Assembly: GCA_023614405.1 (NCBI GenBank)
Contig: CM042686.1
Location: 464,226,740-464,290,739 of the forward strand
Length of the DNA stretch: 64,000 nucleotides
Direction: 5' to 3'
Source of the DNA: Avena insularis
Taxonomy: Eukaryota > Streptophyta > Magnoliopsida > Poales > Poaceae
Part shown: piece after piece, positions 1-8,972 of the stretch
How positions within the stretch are numbered: the stretch's first letter is position 1
How the letters are laid out: each line of letters opens with the position of its first letter
Notes under the pieces: model-generated
Seen by the model: only the letters and a program-made list of their open reading frames with translations
What the model was told of the DNA's origin: nothing
Database searches by the model: none
Program-made: the position numbers and the translations under genes

Positions 1-60
1 ATGACGAAAGAGGGCTATCTACCGTTACCGAAGCCAAGCGAGAAGAGGAAGTCTTCATGA
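1..60 (+). CDS. Possible C-terminal end of an ORF cut by the window edge
   Basis: An open frame runs from base 1 to a TGA at 58-60. It gives 19 residues, basic and proline-containing, ending EKRKSS. It could be the last codons of a transposon gene starting left of the window or a chance frame. No domain can be seen. About 290 bases without a convincing frame follow before the next exon-like ORF. Confidence 0.2.
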   Translation: MTKEGYLPLPKPSEKRKSS

Positions 61-353
61 TCGATGTGTGCCTCTAGCATGATCTAGTGTGTGTATATTC
101 TTGATGGACGCCTGCTGTATTAGTGTGTGTGTCATAAACTTTACTATCTCGTGGTCGAAATGGTCATTGTTTTTAGACTTAAACTACCATGTGGTCATGC
201 TGTCGTTGAACTTATTGCTTCTATGATGATCTATCTTTTAGGTTTATGGATCCTTTCTTTTATATTCTGTGAACATATATATATATATGGATGTGAACCC
301 TTTATTAATTCTTTTCGTTGTATTTTTACTAATATGCCTTGTCGTCTATAGAG

Positions 354-596
354 ATGCCGACAAGGTGGTATGTGGTGTACATGGGTAGGGTTCCAGGAGT
401 CTACGAGGAGTGGGAGGATTGTCACAAACAAGTGAACAAGTTCAGCGGCAACATCTACAAAGGATACGCGACTAGAGAGGAGGCGGTAGCTAAGTGGAGG
501 AACCACTTGTGGAAGAAGAACCGGATGAAGATATTGGTCAGGCTAATGCTCTTGCTCACCATTATCACAGTTGTATTCTATTTGATCCAAGTGTAG
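354..596 (+). CDS. Small protein with RNase H1 N-terminal / viroplasmin-like domain and C-terminal membrane helix
   Basis: This ORF of 80 codons starts at the ATG at 354 (MPTRWYVVYMGRVPG...). The first ~48 residues match the RNase H1 N-terminal fold, also called the caulimovirus viroplasmin domain: a WYVVYMGRVPGVY core, then a conserved 'Y.G..KGYATREEAVAKW' region. That fold binds RNA/DNA hybrids or dsRNA in eukaryotic RNase H1. No catalytic RNase H domain follows. After a basic stretch (KKNRMK) comes a hydrophobic segment of about 20 residues (residues ~60-79) that looks like a tail anchor. An AG directly before the ATG (TCTATAG at 345-351) is a plausible splice acceptor, so this may be a terminal exon. 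It lies inside the CACTA element, and such domains are common in grass transposons. Domain call is good; function is unknown. Confidence 0.6.
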   Translation: MPTRWYVVYMGRVPGVYEEWEDCHKQVNKFSGNIYKGYATREEAVAKWRNHLWKKNRMKILVRLMLLLTIITVVFYLIQV

Positions 597-858
597 GCGG
601 CGGTGGCCACTTCATATTTGTAATGTGAGATGATATGAACTTTGTATTCGACACTTGTGTAAAAATTCAGCACTTGACACTATATATGTATCTCGATCGG
701 GCTCTAAGTGTTTGTATTATATATATGTATGTTTTCATGCATCTACTACTTGTGCAATGTACTTTATACTCATCTGGATAAATACTGTATAAATCCTATA
801 TAAATACCTGATTATACACCAGGAACGTATTTTACTTCGAATACGTGTTACACAATCA

Positions 859-1083
859 GTGGCACATATAATTATATAGTCAGTGGCGCATAGGCTTTTT
901 GTGGCGCATATATGTAAATGCGCCACAGAAGTTCTTTCTGTGGCGCATATGAAGAAATGCGCCACAGAAGTCTAGGATTTCTGTGGCGCATATCCATATG
1001 TGTCACAGGAAGTAGTTATCAGTGGCGAGGTAATAGTGGTGACTAGGATATGCGCCATAGAAGTCCCATTTCCATGCGCCATA
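859..1083. repeat. CACTA subterminal repeats (GTGGCGCA / TGCGCCAC)
   Basis: At least nine copies of a GTGGCGCA-like 8-mer lie in 225 bases. They occur in direct and inverted orientation, near 859, 882, 901, 919, 940, 958, 983, 1052 and 1075. Several are paired as short palindromes (TGTGGCGCATAT...ATGCGCCACAG). This is the usual architecture of CACTA subterminal regions, where the element's DNA-binding protein assembles. Copies near 859, 1052 and 1075 deviate by one base. Confidence 0.8.
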
Positions 1084-1087
1084 GATA

Positions 1088-1105
1088 GGTTTTTTCCTAG
1101 TAGTG
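1088..1105 (-). repeat. CACTA terminal inverted repeat
   Basis: Read on the - strand this is CACTACTAGGAAAAAACC, the conserved terminus of Triticeae CACTA elements (CACTACTAGAAAA-like). The mate is outside the window. It defines the exact right boundary of the element at 1105. Confidence 0.85.
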
Positions 1106-2550
1106 ATAGGTGGATTGTGAAAAGACCACACATGCAATGACACTGGTGGATCCATAGGTGGTATGTGAGAAGAACACACATTTCAATGACTTTGGTTGTT
1201 GTTACTAAAAAGAACACACATGCAATGACACTGGTGGATCCATAGGTGGATTGTGAAAAGAGCACACATGCAATGACACTGGTGGATCCATATGTGGTAT
1301 GTGAAAAGAACACACATGCAATGACTCCAGTTGTTGTTAGTAAAAAGAATACACATGCAACGACACTAGTGGATCCATAGGTGGATTATGAAAAGAACAC
1401 ATGAAATGACACTGGTGGATCCATATGTGGTATGTGAAAAGAATAGTCATGAAATAACTCTAGTTGTTGTTTGTCAAAAGAACACACATGCAATAACAGT
1501 GGTGGATCCATAGGTGGATTGTGAAAAGAGAACACATGCAATGACACTGGTGGATCCATATGTGGTATGTGAAAAGAACATACATGCAATGACTCCAGTT
1601 GTTGTTAGTAAATAGAACACACATGCAATGCCACTAGTGGATCCATGTGTGGTCTCTGAAGAGAACACACATGCAATGACTCTGGTTGTTGTTAGTAAAA
1701 ACAACACACATGCAATGACACCGATGGATCCATATGTGGTATGTGAAAAGAACAGACATGCAATGACTCTGGTTGTTGTTAGTAAAGAGAACACATATGC
1801 AATGACACTGGTGGATCCATAGGTGGATTGTGAAAAGAACACACATGCAATGACACTGGTGGACCCATATGTGGTATGTGAAAAGAACACACATGCAATG
1901 ACTCTGGTTGTTAGTAAAAAGAACACACATGTAATGACACTGGTGGATCCATAGGTGGATTATGAAAAGAGCACACACGTAATGACACTGGTGGATCCAT
2001 ATGTGGTATGTGAAAAGAACACACATGCAATGACTCTAGTTGTTGTTAGTAAAAAAGAACACACATGCAATGACACTGGTGGATCTATGTGTGGTCTCTG
2101 AAGAGAACACACATTTCAATGACACTGGTGGATCCATATGTGGTATGTGAAAAGAACAGTCATGAAATCACTCTAGTTGTTGTTAGTAAAAAGTACACAC
2201 ATGCAATGACACTGGTGGATCCATAGGTGGATTGTGAAAAGAACACACATGCAATGACACCGGTGGATCCATATGTGGTATGTGAAAATAACACACATGC
2301 AATGACTCTGGTTGTTGTTAGTAACAAGAACACACATGCAATGACACTGGTGGATGCATGTGTGGTCTCTAAAGAGAACACACATTTCAATGACTCTGGT
2401 TGTTGTTAGTAAAAAGAACACACATGCAATGACACTGGTGGATCCATGTGTGGTCTCTAAAGAGAACACACATGCAATGACTCTGGTTCTTGTTAGTAAA
2501 AAGAGCACACATTTCAATGATACTGGTGGATCCATAGGCGGATTGTGAAA
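1106..2550. repeat. Minisatellite of about 32 units, alternating 48-bp and 39-bp types
   Basis: A shared core ACACATGCAATGACaCTGG recurs about 32 times. Long units (48 bp) carry GTGGATCCATAGGTGG, GTGGATCCATATGTGG or GTGGATCCATGTGTGG; short units (39 bp) begin GTTGTTGTTAGTAAAAAG. Units follow one another in a loosely alternating, higher-order order. Both lengths are multiples of three, so several frames stay open through the array (for example - strand frames at 1474-1926 and 2173-2703). I treat these as a by-product of the period, not as genes. Most long units contain a GGATCC site. The left end is cut by the CACTA insertion; the right end stops at about 2550. Confidence 0.9.
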
Positions 2551-2842
2551 AGAGATTTTCCCTCTCTCTCGGTCACAAATCTCACAAAAGCCCAAACGTG
2601 TGGAGATCCCAAACATGTGCTCACTATGGGTCCTATGCCCTGATTGGCTGACACAGATGTCATGCGGATCGTCTCCACCAACCGTTGATCCCATATGATC
2701 CAACGGGCAGGATAACCCCTCCCTTCTCCACTTTTTTTATGCATGGTCAATATGTGCCACCTCTCTATCCGTGCCACCAATACTTTACCTCCATAAACAA
2801 GTGAAAATCCATCTATCTAACTAAAATAAATAAAATAAATGA
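2551..2842. other. Unique AT-rich spacer, no gene seen
   Basis: Non-repetitive sequence between the minisatellite and the 3' end of the acidic ORF. It contains a short inverted repeat (CCGTTGATC ... GATCCAACGG, about 2680-2706) and a run of A/T. No coding frame stands out. Confidence 0.5.
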
Positions 2843-3424
2843 TCATATTTCGAAGAAGCCATCGTCTTCGTCTTCTGATTCGTCCTCGTCTTTGTCAACG
2901 CCATGGTCCCTGCCATCACCGTCGTCGGTGTCCTCCTCTGACGACTCGACAACGCCCCCTTCCTCGAATAAGCGTGTTATCTCCTTGTCAGAGTCCTCCT
3001 CTTCCTCCTCTTTGTAGTCCCATGGGTCCACGTCACTCTCCTCCGCTTCTACCTCCAACTGATCGATGAACGCCTCCTCGTTGGCCGAGTCGGACTCGTC
3101 CAAATAGCTATCTCTTGTCTTCTTCCTGGTCTTCTTCTCGTTCCTCTTCTTGTCCGTACTCGCCGGTGCAACATGCGCCCCTGTCCTGGCTGCTACTTTG
3201 CGCTCGTCCGACGCTGCAGGTACCCCACGCTCCTCCTGCACGGCCGGTACGAGCTTCGATGTCACGGTGTCCTCAAGTGCCGATGTCGATGGATCCTGGT
3301 GCGGTCGAACACGACGTGCTGCCTCAGTAGGCAACTCGTGAGCGCGGACGATGCAGCAAAGAGACGGGGACGCAGGACGGTCAGTGGACGGCTTGGACCT
3401 GCCATTGCCACGGCGAGGGGGCAT
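2843..3424 (-). CDS. Hypothetical acidic, low-complexity protein (193 aa)
   Basis: A continuous frame of 193 codons opens with ATG at 3424 (MPPRRGNGRSKPSTD) and ends in TGA at 2843. The N-terminal half is basic and proline/serine-rich. A lysine/arginine cluster (KKRNEKKTRKKTR) sits at about residue 100. The last 85 residues are extremely acidic, with runs such as YKEEEEEDSDKE and DEDESEDEDDGFFEI. A basic patch followed by a long acidic tail resembles nuclear chromatin- or RNA-associated proteins, but no named domain is visible. GC content is much higher than in the surroundings. It has no internal stop, unlike its neighbours, and is oriented divergently from the coiled-coil gene at 4007. It could be the terminal exon of a larger gene. 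Confidence 0.5.
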   Translation of the reverse strand: MPPRRGNGRSKPSTDRPASPSLCCIVRAHELPTEAARRVRPHQDPSTSALEDTVTSKLVPAVQEERGVPAASDERKVAARTGAHVAPASTDKKRNEKKTRKKTRDSYLDESDSANEEAFIDQLEVEAEESDVDPWDYKEEEEEDSDKEITRLFEEGGVVESSEEDTDDGDGRDHGVDKDEDESEDEDDGFFEI

Positions 3425-4006
3425 CGTGCTCGAGGTAGTTGCTCCGAATGGTCGATGGCGGGTACACAGAGTGGGGTGCCGATCTGATCAAGGATGAGCA
3501 GTAGTTTCGTGCGTCGTGTCCACGCATGCATTTGTCAATTATAAAAAAAGAAGTAATATCTCACGCACTGAACATAATTTGATCACAACAAAAGTGGCAC
3601 GGCGTATTCTAGACTCGTAAATATCCCGTGCGTGCCTGTCACGTGGAGTTCGACGTGCCGACGTGATCGTGCATCAGTTGCGCGCGTCATTGCCCCATCA
3701 ACACGCGACACACGCACGCGGGATGTGCACACCGATTCCCGTGATGACCACCCGGCTGGCACTCCCCTTATTATATACTGGATTTTGGGCGACGCCGAAG
3801 ACCATTGAAGTGTCCATCGCAATAAAGACAAGTCCCATCGATTCCCTTCCCCTGCCTCCCTGGCTTCTTTGAGAAGGTAGACTGTACACGGTGGTCTTGT
3901 ATAATAGTACTAGTACTACTGGACCACGGCATGTACTCTTTGACTCTTCTCCCACACTAATCACTATCTCCTTCCTCCTGCCCCCGCCACACTCACCCTA
4001 CAAGCC
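3425..4006. other. GC-rich intergenic region between two divergent ORFs
   Basis: About 580 bases separate the start of the acidic ORF (- strand) from the ATG of the coiled-coil gene (+ strand). A TATA-like TTATATAC occurs near 3770 on the + strand, some 230 bases before the ATG at 4007. CACGTG/GACGTG-type boxes lie near 3641-3663. The region could act as a bidirectional promoter; nothing here proves it. Confidence 0.3.
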
Positions 4007-5184
4007 ATGGCTCCACTGAGGAGGGGGAGAGGCCGGTCAACGATTCTCGTGGAGAAAAGGGAGAGAAATCGCAGTGAGGCACTTCTTGCTCTACTAGCCG
4101 CTCAAGCCTACCCTATCATCGAGGCCCAATCTCCCCCAACAATGGCGCCGAATGTTCTAGCAGGCGAGGGCTCCTCCCGGTACGGTCTTTTTGTTCTACT
4201 TCTTCTCCATCTCCCTCTCCATCATGAGCTTAATCAGCTTCTTCTTGTTTTTCTTCTTCTTCCGGCTCTTCCTCTTCTATGTATTACAGGCCGGCCATGG
4301 AGCCCGAATCCACCACGACACAGGCGTTGCGGGACCCGTTCAGCCCCGTTCCATGTCTCAGCGAGGTAGCAAATCTCCACGCTGTTATTTCCCCGAGTTA
4401 TGATGTGGATTTCTTAGATGATGTCCACCCCGCATTGGTTTTTCTTCTTCTTTTGCGAATTGTATTAGTTTTCATGAATATGACTGGATCTCTTGGTCTT
4501 TCCTTAATACCGTTGTTCATAGATTCACTATGGATTTTTTGTGATTAGGATTAGTTTATCTTGGTCATGAATAGATCTCTAGGTCCATTTTTAACACCGC
4601 GGCCAATAGATTCAACGGGGATTTTTTTTGATCTGTATTAGTATTCACCTGGGACCTAGAGTGTAATTATAGAATTCCTATTTCAATTAACATGAACAAT
4701 GCAGCGATCGAAGGCCGAGTACCGTGACAAGGTGGCCGCGATCAGTTCCAAGATTGCTAACCAACATGAGTTTGCACGCTCCCTCACCCAAGCTAATGAG
4801 ATCCTACACAAGCAATTATCTGTGTAGAAGGAGATCTCGCTAGATTTTGCACGTGACGTCGTGAGGTTGCAGAAAGTGCTTGATCGTAACTTGAACAGGC
4901 AAGAACAGACCATCAAGATAATCAACGAGCTCACAGAGGAGAAGAAGAATCTCGTGGAAAGGTGCATTCTCCTGCAAGACGAAGTCACCGAGGCACTCAG
5001 AGGATGCGTCGAGGAAACCAAGGCTACCATCCGAGCCTACCATGACAGGAACCGTTGCCTGGATGCAGTCAAGGAGATGAAGTCGGACATGAGCAGAGGG
5101 ATCACCGTACTCGAGGGTGTTCAGAAAGAGAACAAGGAGCTAAGGGCATGTCTGGAGGCGTATCGCAGCAATGCCCAAGTCTGA
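4007..5184 (+). pseudogene. Three-exon coiled-coil protein gene, disabled by one in-frame TAG
   Basis: Exon 1 is 4007-4179 (MAPLRRGRGRSTILVEKRER...), exon 2 is 4290-4365 and exon 3 is 4705-5184. Donors (CG|GTACGG, GAG|GTAGCA) and acceptors (TTACAG|G, ATGCAG|C) are canonical and the phases agree across both joins, giving a 243-codon frame ending in TGA at 5182-5184. Exon 3 is a long heptad-rich coiled coil (for example QEQTIKIINELTEEKKN and GVQKENKELRACLEA). A TAG at 4825-4827 interrupts exon 3 after codon 123; the flanking protein sequence continues in the same frame, so this looks like a single CAG-to-TAG change. The function is unknown and I recognise no named family. The second unit at 5657 resembles exon 3, suggesting tandem duplication of the coiled-coil exon. 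Confidence 0.65.
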
Positions 5185-5656
5185 TTCCCGTTAGCGGGGA
5201 CACGAATATCAGTTCGTCCTCCACTCCTTTTGTAATGTTTAGGGTTCAGGGAGCAATGCCCAAGTCTGCTTCCCATTATAGGGTGCAATAAGAATCCTAG
5301 GGCAACTCCTTATATATTTGGACATGTGTTGGTGTTCATGTTCATGAATGGACACCATGTGCTCTTTCCATTATGTATCTAGACATGGGTTTCTGCATTA
5401 TGAGTTTGCCACTCTCCCACTACTATTTGGTGATATTGGGAAAAACCCATAGCACACTAAACTTCAGATAAATCTTATTTGTCTTTGAAATTGAAATTAT
5501 GACAGTGACACTAGTCGATTCATAAAATGTTGATTAGTCCTAGATTACTTCTTCCTTGAAATTATGACAGTGCCACTAGTCGATTCAGTTATTTATGGAA
5601 ACTAACCAGCTTGTCCTGGTGAACTGAACAAACCATACTATGTATTTTTGTTGCAG
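5185..5656. other. Spacer with short direct repeats between the two coiled-coil units
   Basis: GCAATGCCCAAGTCTG, the 3' end of the upstream coding exon, recurs about 90 bases downstream, near 5251. A second pair of direct repeats, 32 bases long with one mismatch, lies at 5491-5522 and 5556-5587. These short duplications fit slippage or template switching in a decaying intron or 3' UTR. No frame of note. Confidence 0.5.
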
Positions 5657-6027
5657 GGAAAGAGGCGAAAGATTGACCAGGACCTAGCGACCTCGCTAAA
5701 TGACAAGATAGCAATCGAAAGGGAGAAGCAGAATTCCTAGAAACTAGCCTTTGACCAACTGTGCGTTGAACTCGTGGTCCTTTCTGACAAGTGCAACTAA
5801 AGGAGTTAAACGCCGACTGGGTGAAGCTACACAGTGAAGGTCGCGCCTCGGCTAGGAAGCAGATGGAGATCATGAAAGGGATCTTGAAGGAAAATCGTAT
5901 GGCTACGGACAAAATTCTCCAATCCGTGACAGAGCGCTGGAACCTACAGCTGAAGCATGACATAGTACTGAAGGAGCTGGACAATCTTAGGGAGGAAAAC
6001 AGGCAGCTCCGGGCCAGGCTCGCTTGA
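5657..6027 (+). pseudogene. Second coiled-coil exon, broken by a stop and a frameshift
   Basis: A TTGCAG splice acceptor at 5651-5656 opens a frame beginning GKRRKIDQDLATSLNDK. It parallels exon 3 of the upstream gene in position, start context and heptad pattern. A TAG at 5738-5740 interrupts it (likely CAG). Near 5796 the frame shifts by one base and continues as QLKELNADWVKLHSEG to a TGA at 6025-6027. It ends in ELDNLREENRQLRARLA, much like the NKELRACLEA region of the first unit. I infer an exon-level tandem duplication; alternatively it is the next exon of the same gene, reached by skipping the TGA at 5182. Confidence 0.55.
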
Positions 6028-6228
6028 ACACAACATGTCTATTTAGTACTGAACTGCCTGGTTTATCCTCTGAAGTGGTGATTTTGTAACTGTGAACTTA
6101 ACTCTATGCACGATATGTGCGTTCGTCTAAAATTAGTTTGCTCGAGGATTGAGTTTGGCTTAGTTCGGAAAGCACAACTGCAAGTCTTACAATTAACTAG
6201 TTTCAGGCATTGGCACAACATAAATTAT

Positions 6229-7064
6229 TCATCTCGAATTTCCTTTATCCTCTATAGTCTGTCCTTGTTCACTCTCGTGCGCCTTCTTCAGTTCCTTCAA
6301 CAGATCCGTAATGCAGTACTCTAGCTTCTTCTTGTCTTCCCTGAGCTAATCCCTCTCCTTTTCTGCATTATGAATCAGCAACATGTGACTATCCTAAAGC
6401 TTCTTTGCAGTTCCAACAACCAAGCTCCCATCGATTCCTTCAGTTAGCTCTGACTGCAAGTTCTCGATTTCTTGTTCCAGCTCCTTATTTCGTATCGACA
6501 GCTTGTAATTTTTTTCAGCTGCATCACTTACATCGGTAAATCTCCTCGACCTTTCCAACTCATACATCTCCCATAACTGTGCCAAACATTTCTTAAGTCC
6601 ATCTGGCCACTCAAGATCCACCCACTCTACTGCTTTACACACCGGGCCAACCTAAAAACACACACACTATAGTGTTATGAACATGCACAATACATTTTAT
6701 TTCATGTCACAGTTGCACATAATGTAAACAGAGATGATTTGTACAGCCCAAAAACCTTCTCTCAGTGTTACTGCCTTCGAATGCAACATATCTCCTCAGT
6801 TTTAGCCCATGGTCACATGGCACTTCTCCATCGAGATCTAGGCCCTCCCATTCGGAGTCGTAGATCATCCGTGGTACCTATAGGTAAACGCAAAGCTGAA
6901 ATCAAACATGATTGCATGCACATATGGAGCTCAGATCGAGAGATTTACAATTGCCTAACCCTAGCCCGAGAAAACAGAGGAACTCACATCATGGAAGGAA
7001 TACTCGATGTCGGAGAGAAGGTTGTCGCTGCTCGACTGTCGTCCTCGCCGTTCAAGGACAGCAT
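6229..7064 (-). pseudogene. GRF-type zinc-finger protein gene with frameshift and two in-frame TAGs
   Basis: Three exons on the - strand: 7064-6988, 6877-6719 and 6651-6229. Exon 2 carries the zinc finger, PCDHGLKLRRYVAFEG followed by NTERRFLGC. This is the plant GRF pattern (C-x-H-G, a G/ERRF box, then C), found in nucleic-acid-binding proteins such as plant TOP3/NEIL3-type and many transposon-linked proteins. Exon 3 begins VGPVCKAVEWVDLEWP and continues as a coiled coil. Splice sites are consistent with phase 0 at both joins. Defects: a one-base frameshift in exon 1 near 7033, and TAG codons at 6394-6396 and 6346-6348. After these the same frame runs on for 38 codons (KKLEYCITDLLKELKKAHE) to a TGA at 6229. 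The GRF signature has E in place of the usual G before RRF. Confidence 0.7.
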
Positions 7065-7314
7065 GGCGAATGTGTCATCGCAGGCGACGGCATCGGCGTC
7101 AGTGAGAGAGAGAGGGGGAACAGAGGGATAGAGAGAGAGCAGCCCTTCTACCGCTGCAACAATTACTAAATTGGCATGTTACAATAGTTTAATGGATACC
7201 ATGCCCTTTCCCTGGATTACTGTCTCCTGCCTGATATGGATTCTCTTCACACATTCTCATTTCAAATATTAAACCTGCACTCCCTCCATCCCAATTTCAT
7301 TGCCTAACGAAAAC
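7065..7314. other. Spacer upstream of the GRF gene, no gene seen
   Basis: It contains a CT/GA-rich tract on the - strand near 7100-7140, likely 5' UTR or promoter of the GRF gene, followed by unremarkable AT-rich sequence. CTCCCTCCATCCC near 7270 resembles a Stowaway MITE end, but no partner end was found. Confidence 0.4.
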
Positions 7315-7905
7315 ATACCAGTATATTACATCATCTAAAGAAACAAAATCATGTCAACTACAAGGTACTTATGCATCACTTCTTCAGTCATGGTTTCACA
7401 AAACATTACATTACAATCTCTCAACAAACATAATCACAACATGGTTTCACAAAACATCACATTACAATCTCTCAACAAACATAATCACAGAAACAAGTAT
7501 ATTACATCAACTCAAGAAACAAAATCATGTTGACTACAAGGTACTTACAAATCACTTGTCCTGTCATGGTTTCGCAAAACATTACATTACAGTCTCTCAA
7601 CAAACAAAATAACAGAAACAAGTACAGTACATCATCTCAAGAAACATAATCATGTCAACTACAATGTATTTATGCACCACTAGTCTAGTCATGGTTTCAC
7701 AAAACATTACATTACAATGTCCCAACAAACATAATAACAGAAACAAGTATGGTACGTCATCTTAAGAAACATAATCATGTCAACTACAATGTACTTATGT
7801 CTTATTACAACAACGATGGTTTCAGTGAGTGACATGTCCGAAAATCTCAACAGCTCGCACAGCATTATAACGCAATCTGTCAATAAACATAATCACAGAA
7901 ACATG
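7315..7905. repeat. Tandem repeat, about 4 units of ~125 bp
   Basis: The phrase ATGGTTTCACAAAACATTAC recurs at 7390, 7441, 7566 and 7691, with a degenerate copy near 7815. Each unit continues with ACAATCTCTCAACAAACATAAT, then AACAAGTATATTACATCA and TCATGTCAACTACAAGG. The first spacing is only 51 bases (a partial unit); the others are 124-125. The array sits just beyond the 3' end of the unidentified - strand gene. Confidence 0.8.
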
Positions 7906-7990
7906 CTCTAAATGCAACAGCAGTCAATATTACAAATACAGGTAGGGGAACCCAGCGGTCCATATGACAAGCCCAGGGTAGCAGCTCTCA

Positions 7991-8972
7991 TCAGATCTCA
8001 TCAACGTCGACCACCTCATTCTGTTCAGCTACTAAAGGGGCATCTACATCCACTATAACCTGTTCAACAACATCAGAAATGGTACAAAGGAAGAACACCT
8101 TCCTGGTTCGCTTCTTTCACCGCATAATCTGCATAAGATCTTCAGTATCCAAAACATCTATGAATAGCTGCTTCTTATGATGCCACCACCGAATTTTTGC
8201 CATCTTCTTAGGGCCAATACTGATTTCCTTACCGATCATCTCTCTCATTTCATCAAGAGTTATGTTTGTGGAATCGACAGTGATCTCCACAGTACATGAC
8301 GAAACTGGCTTATTAACTCCCTCATCAAGTTTTGCCATGTATGAATCCACCTCTATCATTATCTTGAACTTATCTAGATCAGCATCTATTGGTCTGATTC
8401 TCTAGGAGCGAAGCTACAGCAAGATCTCGACATCTGCATACATATCATCAATCATCGCTTCAACTTTCACCTTACGATCAGCTGCACAACACTCCCAAAC
8501 CATCTGAAGCTCATGGGAGTGCTCAATTTGCTGATAGGTATCATTCATGTTGCGCCACACCAATTTTGTCCTTTGTCTAGAACCCCAGGGAATTCTAGCG
8601 GCAAGCATATCTACCAGCTGTGAAACAGACACAACATCTTTGTAATTCACAAGCAGATGCACATATTGCCCGAACACAACCCTCTCGCAACCAAAATCAA
8701 GTTTTGCAGTGTACTACCGAACATGAACTGTGAACTCATATAGGTCCCTTGTATCAAAGTTCTGCCTAATTTGATTAAAAAGGGGAACATTTCAGTTCAT
8801 TCGATTCTATTATGCCGTAACTAATCTACTTGCAAGATAAGGCACAGATAAGAAAAATTCACCTCTCGCTCTTCTCCCGGGTTTTTTTCTTCGAGATATG
8901 GGTGCTGCATCCACCCACCGGAGCCGAACAATCCGCCACCGGCCTTGCTTTTCTCTTCAACCTGCTGCTCGT
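7991..8972 (-). pseudogene. 3' part of an unidentified gene split by an Athila-like insertion
   Basis: Exon 2 (8765-7991) and the end of exon 1 (8972-8863) of a two-exon gene whose start lies at 17182. The donor (GAGAG|GTGAAT) and acceptor (AAATTAG|G) agree in phase. The exon 1 remnant is basic (SRLKRKARP, SKKKTREKSER); exon 2 is a globular-looking stretch (for example RIPWGSRQRTKLVW and KKMAKIRWWHHKKQLF) with an acidic tail. Stops break exon 2: TAG at 8714-8716, 8414-8416 and 8402-8404, each fitting CAG, and TGA at 8117-8119, fitting CGA. After that TGA the frame continues for 41 more codons (EQVIVDVDAP...VVDVDEI) to TGA at 7991. Joined to the 5' part, the frame is exactly 344 codons including the stop. 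I do not recognise the family. Confidence 0.65.

Larger units (their letters stand above)
1..1105. mobile_element. Terminal ~1.1 kb of a CACTA (En/Spm-type) DNA transposon
   Basis: The stretch ends in an inverted CACTA terminus (CACTACTAGGAAAAAACC read on the - strand, 1088-1105). Dense copies of a GTGGCGCA-type motif in both orientations precede it, as is usual for CACTA subterminal regions that bind transposase. The rest of the element, including any TNPD/TNPA-like genes, lies left of the window. The base after the terminus resumes exactly inside a unit of the neighbouring minisatellite (ATA GGTGG...), so the insertion split the array. A 3-bp duplication is the family norm, and ATA is the likely one here; the left copy is out of view. 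The superfamily call is firm; the family name is unknown. Confidence 0.85.

Noticed and set aside
859..1083. Regularly spaced inverted 8-mers as a possible CRISPR-like array
   Set aside because: Spacing is irregular, orientation alternates and the context is a plant CACTA terminus; these are transposon subterminal repeats.
972..2703. Several - strand and + strand frames of 60-176 codons across the minisatellite
   Set aside because: They are the same repeat read in different frames on both strands; a period divisible by three explains them. No domain, start context or splice sites support a gene.
4683..5043. Two - strand frames (115 and 67 codons) opposite the coiled-coil exon
   Set aside because: They are complements of a codon-biased coding exon whose + strand frame agrees with three exons and splice phases.
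7260..7300. CTCCCTCCATCCCAA looks like a Stowaway MITE terminus
   Set aside because: No matching inverted end (GGGACGGAGGGAG) and no TA duplication within several hundred bases.
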